From Alviniconcha marisindica (Eukaryota; Mollusca; Gastropoda; Provannidae), in assembly GCA_018857735.1 (NCBI GenBank), contig JABMCL010002980.1:322501-386500 (forward strand): a stretch of 64,000 nucleotides of DNA, written 5' to 3'. Positions 1-10,951 of the stretch are shown piece by piece. Each line of letters begins with the position of its first letter. Positions within the stretch are counted from its first letter, which is position 1. The position numbers and the translations under genes are program-made. The notes beneath the pieces were generated by a model. That model was not told where the DNA came from. It did no database searches and saw only the letters and a list, made by a program, of their open reading frames with translations.

Positions 1-554
1 TAATGTCAGATAAAACATTAAAATTGCCTCTGCGTGGCCTGCCTCATATAAATTGCTATGTCTTATAGTATAGTATATATTATTGTATTCTATTTTCTTT
101 CTTGTGTATTGTTGTGCTCATATGGCACATATATATTATTTTTCTTGTGTATATATATATATATATTGTTGGTTGTCGCATATGTATACTATTACTTTCT
201 CGAACATGTTACCTTTTATATTTTTCTCACTTAACTTTGAAAATGTCCGAGAATGTTGTAAAACACAGCGAGTTTGTGCAGACCATAGAATAGCATTAGC
301 AGCATGCAAAAGTTATCTATTATAATTTGATTACTCCCAATAATTATTAATATTAACAATAACGAAAAATGACCTACGACTGGCCCAGCAGTGATCACAC
401 TAGACAATTTTCAAACCAGTGTGACATCAATAAGGTGGCAAAAGTGGTTCATGGAAACCGGTCAGACAATCACAGCAACCAGTCAGATGCATAGCCATCT
501 ATACTACTACTAGAGCTCTACCAGCAACCACCCTGCTCCCTTCCCTGTCTAGAA

Positions 555-624
<70 letters not shown>

Positions 625-1468
625 CGTGGGTGTGGTGTTTTTGAGAACCAGTCAAACAAAGTAACAGCCAGTACATCTGACCAGTTGCTGGTTTCTTTTC
701 CAGTATATGCTGATTTTAAGCAGCAAAATACCACAAATAACTGGTTAACGTGAAACCTGGCCAGTGGTACAAACATCCGGACCTCAAAACTACACCTGAA
801 GTGCTAGCCATGCCACCAAACTCAACCATCACTACAACATGACCATAAGCTCCTCCTGTGAACAGCAGGAGAGGTGGTGGGGAGATCTAGTACATAGATA
901 TGTATATATAGATATATATAGATATATATCGTGTATGTGGGAGATCTAGCTTAGACCAGAGATCAATATGTGCCAAGACGAAACATCACGCCAGCAATAA
1001 TGTGCCATGCAGCTGATACCAAATCAAACATCCACTGACTGTGTGCCATAACCCGCTGCCAGCAAGACGAATTAATCAGGCCAGTGGAACGTGACCCTGA
1101 CGGATGCTGAGGCACTGAGGGTTGCTGATAATAGTTGATCAGTGTGACTTTGTGAAAATAAAGTAATGGGAACACAAAACATAAAAGAGAAACAAAACAA
1201 CAATCGTCTATTTGATTTACTATTTACTTGTTTAACATTTGAAGGAAACGCTGCTTGCAACACTAGGGGAGGCTACAGCAGCCACAAGAGCAGTGCTACT
1301 CTGTGCTGTAAATATATGTGATGTTTTAATGATGAAATAACTACAAAACTCAATGCTAATCGCAAACAGTAAACTCAGTATGCAATGGCGTACCTGGACA
1401 AGCTTCTGTAGAACATACACACACACATATATACACACACACACGTGCATACACACACACACACACAT

Positions 1469-1508
<40 letters not shown>

Positions 1509-2160
1509 ATACACATACACACATACACACACACACACACCAATCAATTAAGCAAAAAATAAACATTCAACTTTACATGTGTATTGTGTGTTGACCAAAG
1601 AATTAAGCCAAAAATTTAACATACAGCAATACACATGCATCATGCTGCCCAAGAAAATGTATTACATCCCTTACGCCGGACACTGACTCTGGAATGTAGT
1701 GCAACTGATGCTTCCTGTACCTTGTTCATATCATTGAAAACTAAAAGTTGATTCAGTATAGCTAATAAGCCAATTACAGTGATTGCACAAGGCATGGGTA
1801 GAAGGGGAGTAGACGGGGAAAAGTGGGGGGGGGGGGGGGGGGGGGTGAAGCCCTTTAGACCCCTAAGTAATTACTTTGATTAGCTAGAGTTAAAAGTTAA
1901 GTAAAGACGTTGCTTAACATCCACCGAAACCACAAGGCTTATTAGGGACTGGGGCCGGAGTTATCACATAAATTATTCGTTATAACAATCTTGATCTGAA
2001 ATCTTCTGGGTAGGTATTCGCACAAGTTGCATTAGACTACAACATAAAACGTCTTAAAAAGCGCATCAATCTGTCGAGTTTAGTGGAGTGGGGACAGGGA
2101 AAGGGGGTTGAACAGGGAACAAAGAAAAATGGAATAAAAGAGTATCAACATTAAAAGATC
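1..2160. other. GPD1 intron or 3' flank, no gene recognised
   Basis: Downstream of GPD1 exon 6. Contains a (CT)n tract (~557-618), interrupted (CA)n (~1420-1540), a poly-G run (~1825-1846), and a dispersed repeat near 1905-1960 (CCACCGAAACCACAAGGC-like) with a relative at 14920-14945. I looked for the remaining GPD1 exons here and did not find them. Confidence 0.6.
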
Positions 2161-2209
2161 AAAGCAGTTAACCTGACATGAACACTTCACAGAACCCAAT
2201 CATCTCCAT
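2161..2209 (-). pseudogene. Copy of GPD1 exon 6 donor end in downstream intron
   Basis: About 43 of 49 bases match 2334-2382. On the minus strand it reads MEMIGFCEVFMS in frame, then the donor-like CAG|GTTAAC. It is an extra copy of the exon's last ~36 coding bases plus the start of the intron. Confidence 0.85.
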
Positions 2210-2345
2210 AGGACCATGTTTTTATTACCAAGTCAACCATTTAGTCATATCGTAGTGGGCAGTGGGTGGTGGGGGGTGGGGGTGGGCAGGTGGGTTGAAG
2301 ATGGAAAAGAAATCGGGGAATAAAACAAAACTGAAAGCAGCCAAC

Positions 2346-2466
2346 CTGACATGAACAATTCACAGAACTTGATCATCTCCATCAGCCCGAGTCGAATGAC
2401 GGCAGCCTTTGTGTTGTCCCCAAACCCCAGGCCATCGACAAAACCAGCTCCAATGCCCACCACATT
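2346..2466 (-). CDS. GPD1: GPD1 coding exon 6
   Basis: 121 bp, [20 protein letters not shown] through KFCELFMS plus one base. Acceptor TGTGTGCAG, donor TCAG|GTTGGC (weak). It follows exon 5 in phase 0. A copy of its donor end lies at 2161-2209. Confidence 0.94.
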
Positions 2467-4231
2467 CTGCACACAGTCACACCTCATGACACAAATGTCC
2501 TTTTACTTTTACCAGATGAGCAAAACGCCCAGATGTGAGCACAGTGACTCTGCTCAAAAGCGGAGAATAGCGCTATATAAAAGCAATGAATAATAATAAT
2601 AATGACTCGCATTCAAACTAAATATATAAAAAATGCTCAAGTGACCAACATGCCCAGGATTTTTTTTACTTGATTAGAGGCTCAGTGCCCAGTCAACCGT
2701 GTAGCTTAATCAGGACCATAGAAATATCCACTGACCAGAAGGGGACACGCTCTGCTGACTCACATTCACACTGGAGCAAGAGGTGCGATCAAGAGGTCCA
2801 TACGCATAGAAATTTTTACTTGATTACACATTCAGTGCCCAGTTAACCATTCAGGTTAATCAGGGCAAAACAGTCCAGTTGGGATTTAAAAAAAAAAAAA
2901 ATCATTCTTTATTAAAAGGGAAAAGAAGACAACAGAAGCCTAACTTGGTGTTTTATGCCCAGTCAACCTTTACCAGGGCGAGACAACAGAAGATAAGTAA
3001 CAAAGACCAGTAAATTTGCTCAGAAGACTGGCATCCAAAATGGGGGAATACAACTTGTCTCCCTTGAACAATCTCGACAGAAAGAATCTAGGTTTTATTT
3101 TCAAAACACTGATCCCCCAAATGATCACACAAATGGCTCAGAATTTTGCTGAAAGCACAAATGTATATATATTATAAACACCAAACCCCGTAAAAGTTAT
3201 ATATATGCATTCAGTGGCCATTGGTTTGAGTCACACACACACACACACGCACGCATGCATGCACACGCACACATACACAACGCACACATGCATGCATGCA
3301 CACACACACACACAAACACACACACACTCACACACAAACACACATTACCATTCCCAGCAAAACCACAAAGAACATCACCAGCATCCTCACACCTTCAGAG
3401 CCCCACAGCATTCCACTGTGCATGCATCGTCCACCAGGGAACAACGGAAGTATGGTGTTGAAAACAACTCCTTTAACAACTGACCTATGGGCTCACTGGT
3501 GCAACCTGAAACAACATCAACATAGCTAGCAAGTAAGTACGCAACTTCATGTTTTATGCCCACTCAACCAGTACAGTTATATATCCGAGCATGACACATT
3601 TTGTTATCACACAATAAATGTTAAAAATGTGTACAGGCTAAAATTAGTACATAATCAGATTTTAAAAATCATATTTAAAAAGTGGTTGGAACATGAACAC
3701 ACTACAGTGTTTAAAGTAACTCCTTTAACAACTGACCCACAATTTCAATGGTGCAACCTGAAACAACATCGACACAGACAGCAGTACAGTGTTTCAAACA
3801 ACACCTTTGACAACTGGCCTACGGTGTCACACTGGTGCAACCCAGCGCATGTGTTTATGCACATGTGTGTGTGTGTGTGTGTGTTGACGTTACACATGTA
3901 CTGTTTTGTTTCTCTTAGTTACCACCAGGGTTTTTTCTCCCCTTTCTTTGTTTACCCAGTGATGATTCAAGTTCCAAACCAAATGTTTTACCTGTCAACT
4001 GCTATTCTTACTATATGACCATGAGCATAATTTTGAGGAAGACCAACAACTCACCTATAGTAGACTCACAGAACTGCTCATTGGCAACTTCTTTTGCTAG
4101 GTTGGCCCCCATCATGACAGCACATGGAATGCCCCCAAGATTATCTGAGATGATTTGTGATATCAATTGGATGCCAGCCTCTGTGACAGCAAAACCCTGC
4201 ACACACACACACAACACACACACACACACAC

Positions 4232-4276
<45 letters not shown>

Positions 4277-4353
4277 ATGCGACATACACACAAAGACATA
4301 AGCATACATACACACACAAACACACACACACATGCATGCACGCATATATGCAT

Positions 4354-4391
<38 letters not shown>

Positions 4392-7300
4392 TACTGTAAT
4401 ACTTATTGAATATCTTATGTAATGAGCAAGAATGAGGCAAATTTCTCCACAACAGACTACAAAGATAGTTTGCACTGTATGTTCAAATGCCATAAACAGG
4501 TTTACCAACAGTCTAACTATATAATAAGCTGTGGGTCATCTTGATGAGGGAGATGGCAATGGCCAGCTCACCTTGATGAGGGAGACTGTGACAGATGATT
4601 CACCTTAATTACACTTACAGAGGTTGTAATGAAGCTTAATTAGGGAGATGGCCATTCACCTTATGGGGGAGATGGCAACTCGCCTTAACAAAGTTAATAA
4701 GACAGATAAAACAGATGTATGACTCACCTCAATTAAGCATTTAAGGAGATGGCAACTCTTCATAAGTAGATAGATGATGATGTGACTTGTCTTAATGAAG
4801 GATGTGATGATGGCTGACTCACCTTAGTGAAGGTGATGGTGATGGCTGACTCACCTTAGTGAGGGAGATGGTGATGGCCAACTCACCTTAGTGAGGGATA
4901 TGGTGATGGCTGACTCACCTTAGTGAGGGAGATCGTGATGGCTGACTCACCTTAGTGAAGGTGATGGTGATGGCTGACTCACCTTAGTGAGGGAGATGGT
5001 GATGGCTGACTCACCTTAGTGAAGGAGATGGTGATGGCTGACTCACCTTAGTGAAGGTGATGGTGATGGCTGACTCACCTTAGTGAGGGAGATGGTGATG
5101 GCTGACTCACCTTAGTGAGGGAGATGGTGATGGCTGACTCACCTTAGTGAGGGAGATGGTGATGGCTTACTCACCTTAGTGAGGGAGCTGGTGGGGATAG
5201 CGGCAGCTGGCCAATTTAATGAGGAACACACTGACAGTGACTCAATTTAATGAGGCAGATGGTAACAGCTGAACAGCCTTAATGCAGGAAGTACTGAGAC
5301 AGCTGACTCACCTCAATGAGGCAGATGGTGACAGATGACCCAACCTAGTGCAGGAAGTACTGAGACAGCTGACTCACCTCAATGAGGCAGATGGTGACAG
5401 ATGACCCAACCTAGTGCAGGAGGTATTGAGACTGCTGACTCACCTCAATGAGGCAGATGGTGACAGATGACCCAACCTAGTGCAGGAGGTATTGAGACTG
5501 CTGACTCACCTCAATGAGGCAGATGGTGATCAACATATGACCCAACCTAGTGCAGGAGGTATTGTGACATCTGACTCACCTTAATGAGAGAGACTGCAAC
5601 GGCATTTTTTTTTATATGACTAGCCATGGCCTGACAAGTCTTCATGACAAACTGGTGTGGCAGCACAAAGATCAGGATGTCCGCGTCCTGGCATGCCAAT
5701 TTCAGGTCAGGGATCGCAACCTGCATCAGGCATGACACCAAACACTGAGACAAGTTCGGGAGGACATTGCAGGCATGAAAAAGGGACATATTATCAGCCC
5801 ATGGAAAATTATTCAGTATACACTTTATAGTTTATTTCACTTCCTTTTTGAGCACAATCTGGGGTTTCAAAATCGATGAGACAAAATGCTTCTCAGGAGT
5901 TTTATCAATTTAAAACAACAACAAAAACACTCTTCCCCCCAACCCCAATCATGTATCAGAAAGACAGAAAACCAACAATGACCAAAATATCAGATAACAT
6001 AGCTCATGCACCCATATACTAGACTAGGTGTGGGATGCACATGCAGTGTGCAAACTGACACCATCTTAAGCATTGTCATCATCATCATCGCCACCACACA
6101 GGAGCTGAAGAATGCACTTGCCACATTGGTCGGTAGTTTGACTCCAGGCAGGTACTTGACATTTTCATGTTCCGTGTTGACTATGTCGGTCAGGTTTCGT
6201 CCTTCCACCTTTTCTTCATACATCCACATGCGTACCTTCTCCTCAAATATGCTGCTGCCCTTGGTGTTGTTGCCAATGATCTTAGCAATGGCCGACCCCC
6301 TGTACAAGCAAGCAGCAAAACTTCCTTTGAATTGGGTGCATACATCATACATGTCATACACACTGTACAAAGTCAACACCAACACAGCTGACATCAAGAG
6401 ACAGCAGGGTGACCAGAGGACAAGAGGAGCACAGAGACTGCACCAAGCGTGAGCTACTTGTCCAGTGTTCTTCGGCTCATTCTCCCCGTGCACCCTTAAG
6501 AACTGGAATCAGCTTCCACCCTGGCTGACCACATCAGAATCCCTAGAAGCATTCCAGAGCAGAGAGCAGTCTGAGCAGCTGCATTCAGAATGCTGCCACC
6601 CCCACCACCACCACAACCCCCCACCCCCCTTTAAGAACTGAAATCAACTTCCACCCTGGTTGACTACATCAACATCCCTAGAAAATTCCAGAGCAGAGAG
6701 CAGTCTCAGCAGTTGCATACAGAGTGTTGCCCCCCTCCCTCCCCCACCCCTTACGAACTGGAATCAACTTCCACCCTGGTTGACTATATCAACATCCCTA
6801 GAAAATTCCAGAGCAGAGAGCAGTCTGAGCAGCTGCATTCAGAATCAGAGCGCTGCCTTTTGCCAACAACACACTTTTGGATTTCCAGAGAGTTCCCTAA
6901 TGGATAACAGTCCCAAAATAGATAACGGTGAATACTTACTGCAACACAAATTCCATATATTTATGCAAGCATGCAGAACAGACAACTATCACACCTGGCA
7001 TGTTGCTTTCAGTCTTACACCTACCCTTTGAAGCACCACTGAAACATTTAAGCTTGTGACAACGTGCATTCACTGTGTACCTTCCACAGGTGATACATAA
7101 CACTGAGTCAACAAGGTAACTGCCATATCTGTTGTGAAGAGTCCTGTCTAATTCCTGAAGAAATCAGGACATGTTATTCCAACTATGTCACCTTGGTGAC
7201 AGACAAGAGCATAGATCTATAGTTAAAGTCTGGTAAGCATGCAGCACCACAGGAGAAAGAGAGAGAGAGAGAGAACAGGCTTCAGAAATATATATTATAC

Positions 7301-7858
7301 ATAGATAGAGAGACAGATAGATAGATCATCTATATATTTAAGCCAACTTGTTTGTTGTTGTTTTTGATTTTGTCAGCTTTAGCTATAATAATTTTAACAT
7401 AGCCAAGTAAACTCATTACTCGTATCATGATCATCCAAAATAAAACAGGAGGGAGGTCTTTTACAAGTTCTTCCTAAGAAGGTACTGCTCTGTTATTTTA
7501 AACAGTAACCCAGCAGAGTTCTGTAGACATGATAGCAACAACAAGAGAACAATGTTACAATAATCACAGCTTGCACTTAATTTGTATATTTATTTATTAC
7601 AACACGACACAAGCTGATGTTGCAGTAATCAGTTTTCTACTGCGTTTATTTCTTTATTTACTACGATAGACAAACTATTTAACTTTGCATACAAATCATA
7701 GTCAGTGCATGGTTCACTCGTTGAGGAATACTAAAGTTTTGTGGAAAATTCCAACAACCAAACAGTGTTATTAGCAAAAGTACAACTTGGCTGTGTTGTC
7801 ATTTTTTGCCTCATGTGCAGTTTTATACAAGTCAGTCCTAATCTTAAAAATAAGTCTT

Positions 7859-7901
<43 letters not shown>

Positions 7902-9527
7902 GTCAACACCATGAATGATTTGGCACTCAACCAAATGACCCATTGAACCTATTGAGATAAAACCTGGTGTGAAGATTCCTTGGGACACCAGGTAGCAAGG
8001 GTAACACCTCTTGCTGTTTAACACAACAATGCTAAAGATTACTGACAGGGATGAGTCACTTTGTAAAGTAAAGGAAGGGTGATATCAACTTAACTGTGGT
8101 CCCTGTTTCGCAGGTGGACTCTCATGCTAGTGACTGCATGTTCAAATCTCAGTGAAACCAGGAGAGAAAATAATTCTGCACCCACCCCCAACACCCACCC
8201 CCCAACCTCCTCTTTCAATGTGACTCTTGTGAGAAATACAAAATTACAAATCTAAATGATTTTTCACCCATGAAGTTATACTAGACTCTTGATGACATAA
8301 TACTGGCTGTTACTGTTTGTGTTGCTCACAATCACACAACAAGCCTGCAATCCCTGTTGAAATGTTGGTACCTCCAGTCCTACTATGGCAAAGACCAGGC
8401 CATCTGTAATAGACCTGTTAAGGTAATAAGCTAGCTTTCTGGTCTGTGTTTACTTGAAATTGTATCAAATAGTATCAGGTCAGTAAGTACTGGCACACTA
8501 TTAATCCTAATAACCTAACTCTTTTGCCCTGATATACCCATCATGGCTGACTGGGCATCAAAAACCAGTTATAGTTCTACAGATCTATCCACCTAACCTT
8601 CTTCTCATCCTATAATACATTTGGCTACAGTCTTAATCATGATCAGGGAGCAAAGCTTACAACCTCCATTGTTGCAGCAGACAATAGAGAAATCTCCAAC
8701 AAATGCTCAATCAGTCAGCGCAAGACAAACAGACAGACTACATGACCATGACTGGGATCCCCACAGCTATCAAAAGCTACAAAACAGGGGACAACCTAAG
8801 CCACATCAAAAGCAGGAAGGCCAGATGGACATAACATTAACAGAGGTTCTACTAACTTTAAATTTAATTTTTATCAATCTCTGAGGGTAAAGATTTTTCT
8901 GCAACAGTACATCACATCAATGACTGCTGAACCTGAATCATGTCTCCCTCAGTTTCTGCCGCGCAGCACCATGGAGGCAAAAATTAGGGACCCCTTCTCA
9001 AATTCTGCACCTAAGCACTGAAAGCCTCCACCGCAGACTCTGCGAGAATGTGGGCCTACTTCCAGGGCTGTACACTGGGATGGCCACCTCCAAGATTAGC
9101 TGATTCAGCACTTCACCCTCCACCAGCACCAAACTTCCAGCGTCAAGAAAATTCTGAGATCTTTAAAGTGACCAGCCCTACAACAACACTCTGCTCTCCT
9201 CATCATGCTGAATACAATCACTAACCGAACACACATTATACTTTTGTATGATGTGCTGTCCTGAACTGCCAGCCAGAGAGTCAGAGTCAGAGGAAGCCAA
9301 GACATGAAGTTATACTGGAAGTTCCTATGCTGCACTAGCTTAGCAAAAGTCAAGTACAGGGTCTTCTTTCCCCACATAATTGGTACCTGGAATGATCATG
9401 ATCACCCAACCGCCCAAAACCCCTTGCTATCCCCCCAAAAGAATAACTGTCAATGTTTCAGTTATAGTTATAATATTTATTTTTTTAATGCTATTTAGCT
9501 TTTCTTTCTTTCTTTTTCAATTTTGTT

Positions 9528-9570
<43 letters not shown>

Positions 9571-10053
9571 GTGGTGTGTGTGGTGACTGGTCAGATCCTT
9601 TCTTGGCGGGTGGGTTGGAGTGGGGAGAGGGCAGGGTGCCGTTGGGATCGTCATCAGCTGAAGTAGACCACCTTTCGATTTAATCGGTAAGGTAATGTGT
9701 TCGCTGGGAGCCTATTTGAAAACGGGAAAAAGGAAGCAGATTCTAGTTTATGAGAAGGTGATGACACTGAAAAGGACAAGCACTGACGCAGTACAACTCA
9801 ACTTTCATTTCTGCCACTATTATAATACTGTTCGAAAATATAATATAGGTCTAGCGCTATTATTGTATTATTATATTACTATTAATGTACCATTGTTATT
9901 AAATAAAATGGACGCATGCTATGGATTACTCTTATGCACAGAATCATATAGATAGCTACACACAACCTGCACACGCTGCTCTTTGTCTGATGCACATGCT
10001 GTGTACACTTACCAGTTCCCAGAACCAACGATGCAGACAGACTTCTTTGCCAT
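2346..10053 (-). CDS. GPD1: GPD1, cytosolic NAD-dependent glycerol-3-phosphate dehydrogenase (3' end beyond window)
   Basis: The family interconverts dihydroxyacetone phosphate and glycerol-3-phosphate with NAD(H) in the cytosol, linking glycolysis to lipid synthesis and the glycerophosphate shuttle. Six minus-strand exons join in phase: 10053-10013, 6299-6122, 5720-5580, 4196-4055, 3505-3393 and 2466-2346. Together they give about 245 residues, compared with roughly 350 in the family. Seen: the N-terminal dinucleotide-binding motif VGSGNWG split across exons 1-2, [22 protein letters not shown], the SLIK lysine segment, [17 protein letters not shown] and [18 protein letters not shown]. The CGALK lysine and following Asn are conserved active-site positions in the family. 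The start is the first ATG before [12 protein letters not shown]. The C-terminal part (family FLESCGVADLITTCYGGR region) was not found at 1-2345, so it probably lies off the left edge. Introns carry several duplicated junctions, and one intron appears to be GC-AG. Confidence 0.96.
3393..3505 (-). CDS. GPD1: GPD1 coding exon 5
   Basis: 113 bp, read as (G)[19 protein letters not shown] through [10 protein letters not shown]. It aligns residue for residue with the 38-residue family exon that reads GCKDPAQGQLLKELMQTPNF in human. Acceptor GTTGTTTCAG, donor AAG|GTGTGA. Two decayed copies of its 5' half lie upstream. Confidence 0.93.
3703..3841 (-). pseudogene. Two decayed tandem copies of GPD1 exon 5 (5' half with acceptor)
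   Basis: Copy B, reading from 3757, has the same acceptor context (GATGTTGTTTCAG) as the real exon. It encodes [14 protein letters not shown] and then stops in frame at TAA. Copy C, reading from 3841, keeps a [16 protein letters not shown] stretch but has two extra bases and has lost the acceptor AG. The B-C offset is 84 bp; the distance from B to the real exon is 252 bp, three times that unit. Confidence 0.85.
4055..4196 (-). CDS. GPD1: GPD1 coding exon 4
   Basis: 142 bp, [19 protein letters not shown] through QFCESTI plus one base. The acceptor AG is preceded directly by a long (TG)n tract on the sense strand instead of a normal pyrimidine tract. Donor ATAG|GTGAGT. Confidence 0.95.
4198..4391. 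repeat. (CA)n tract abutting GPD1 exon 4 acceptor
   Basis: About 190 bp of interrupted (CA)n on the plus strand, (TG)n in gene sense, ending at the acceptor AG of GPD1 exon 4. Confidence 0.95.
4530..5579. repeat. Tandem array derived from GPD1 exon 3 donor (32-bp and 66-bp units)
   Basis: Between 4817 and 5180, twelve copies recur at exactly 32-bp spacing (4817, 4849, 4881 and so on to 5169). Between 5305 and 5579 the spacing becomes 66 bp (5305, 5371, 5437, 5503), and the last unit, offset 70 bp, is the real exon end. Degenerate copies extend down to about 4530. On the minus strand each 32-mer contains CTCACTAAG|GTGAGTCAG. The 24 bases before the GT read A-I-T-I-S-L-T-K, resembling the exon's A-V-A-V-S-L-I-K. 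Confidence 0.95.
5580..5720 (-). CDS. GPD1: GPD1 coding exon 3
   Basis: 141 bp, 47 codons, [18 protein letters not shown] through NAVAVSLIK, phase 0 at both ends. Acceptor CTGATGCAG, donor ATTAAG|GTGAGT. The donor end is the last unit of a long tandem array that extends through the downstream intron. Confidence 0.95.
6122..6299 (-). CDS. GPD1: GPD1 coding exon 2
   Basis: 178 bp: one base completing Trp, then 59 codons from [11 protein letters not shown] to KLPTNV. The acceptor is TTGTACAG. The only frame-consistent donor is AATGTG|GCAAGT, because exon 3 starts at V-A-I-P-D in phase 0, so this is a GC donor. Confidence 0.93.
6495..6850 (+). mobile_element. Three tandem fragments of a non-LTR retrotransposon RT C-terminus
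   Basis: Three copies (about 6495-6594, 6634-6728, 6752-6846) translate on the plus strand as [23 protein letters not shown] and variants. This matches the WN-LP...SLEAFKS signature that ends many Jockey/CR1-type reverse transcriptase ORFs. They lie inside GPD1 intron 1 and are too short and decayed to be functional. Confidence 0.6.
6870..10012. other. GPD1 intron 1, remainder
   Basis: Non-coding. Holds (GTCT)n near 7857-7900, (CA)n near 9531-9562, a dispersed CCCAGTCAACCAG-family copy in reverse orientation near 8530-8570, and a B-box-like GTTCAAATC segment near 8145. No gene recognised. Confidence 0.6.
10013..10053 (-). CDS. GPD1: GPD1 coding exon 1
   Basis: Encodes [13 protein letters not shown] plus two bases of the next Trp codon. 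The donor is AACTG|GTAAGT. The 5' UTR must lie just above 10053; upstream sequence on this strand is unique and free of in-frame upstream ATGs close to the start. Confidence 0.93.
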
Positions 10054-10059
10054 TTTTGA

Positions 10060-10390
10060 CTCGAGACTGTACCAACGACGACCTTGCGAGCAGAAAATCC
10101 GTTCCGCTAGGCACGAGGCAAGGGGGGTTACTCTGGAAAAGGTCACATTAATACAATATGGATGTGTCCTTGCTAGGTTTTGTTGGTTTTGTTTTTGTTT
10201 TTTTCTTCTTCTTCTTTTCTTTTTAGGGGGGAGCCTCTCCCCCCCCCTTTTTTTTTTTTTTTTTACCAGCCAGTCGGCAGACAAGTGGGCTGATGTACTG
10301 GCTCTAGTTTCAGAAAAAGGCCAGGCATCGGAGTGTAGGCTACATTCGCATTATGCCAGAAGTGCTGGTATTGCTATTGGCTACATGCGC

Positions 10391-10432
<42 letters not shown>

Positions 10433-10867
10433 ATAGTAATGCACCTATGTCAGCTCTACAAAGCTGTGTCCGACGCCCGCTTTGGTTTTGATCAGTCCAG
10501 CCGCCGTGCATCGGTTCACGGTTGCTTCACGCCCTCTTTGAGTCAGACCGGCACAACTGACCAACTGTATATTCAGCAATAATAATAATAATCATGTACT
10601 CTTTTATGTGCTGTTTCTCCAAATTGGAGCACAAAGTCCATTACAAAGCAAAGAACCAAAACAATCAAAACAAACTTCCGCAAGTGCAATCAGTTTAATG
10701 CATGATTGTTTATTGGTGGACGAAACGGCCAGAGCTGAGGCAGTCAGCATGTCCCCGAGTTCAACCCAGAGATCCAGGTTTGTTCTGAGCCTGTTAAAAA
10801 ACAAATCGGGAGCTGCCATGGACAATTGTAAACTAAAATATTTTCGCACACATACACAAACATGCAT

Positions 10868-10951
<84 letters not shown>

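Noticed and set aside
1..2345. Remaining GPD1 C-terminal exons
   Set aside because: Looked for ITTCYGGRNRK-like and later segments on the minus strand and found none; probably beyond the window.
4817..5180. Regular 32-bp repeats resembling a CRISPR array
   Set aside because: Direct tandem repeats without spacers, eukaryotic intron, clear derivation from the exon 3 donor.
6006..6452. Plus-strand open frame across 6006-6452
   Set aside because: Antisense shadow of GPD1 exon 2.
10009..10284. Longer N-terminal extension of GPD1 with poly-Lys
   Set aside because: Open frame continues through a T-run into non-conserved sequence; the family starts at [14 protein letters not shown], matching the ATG at 10053.
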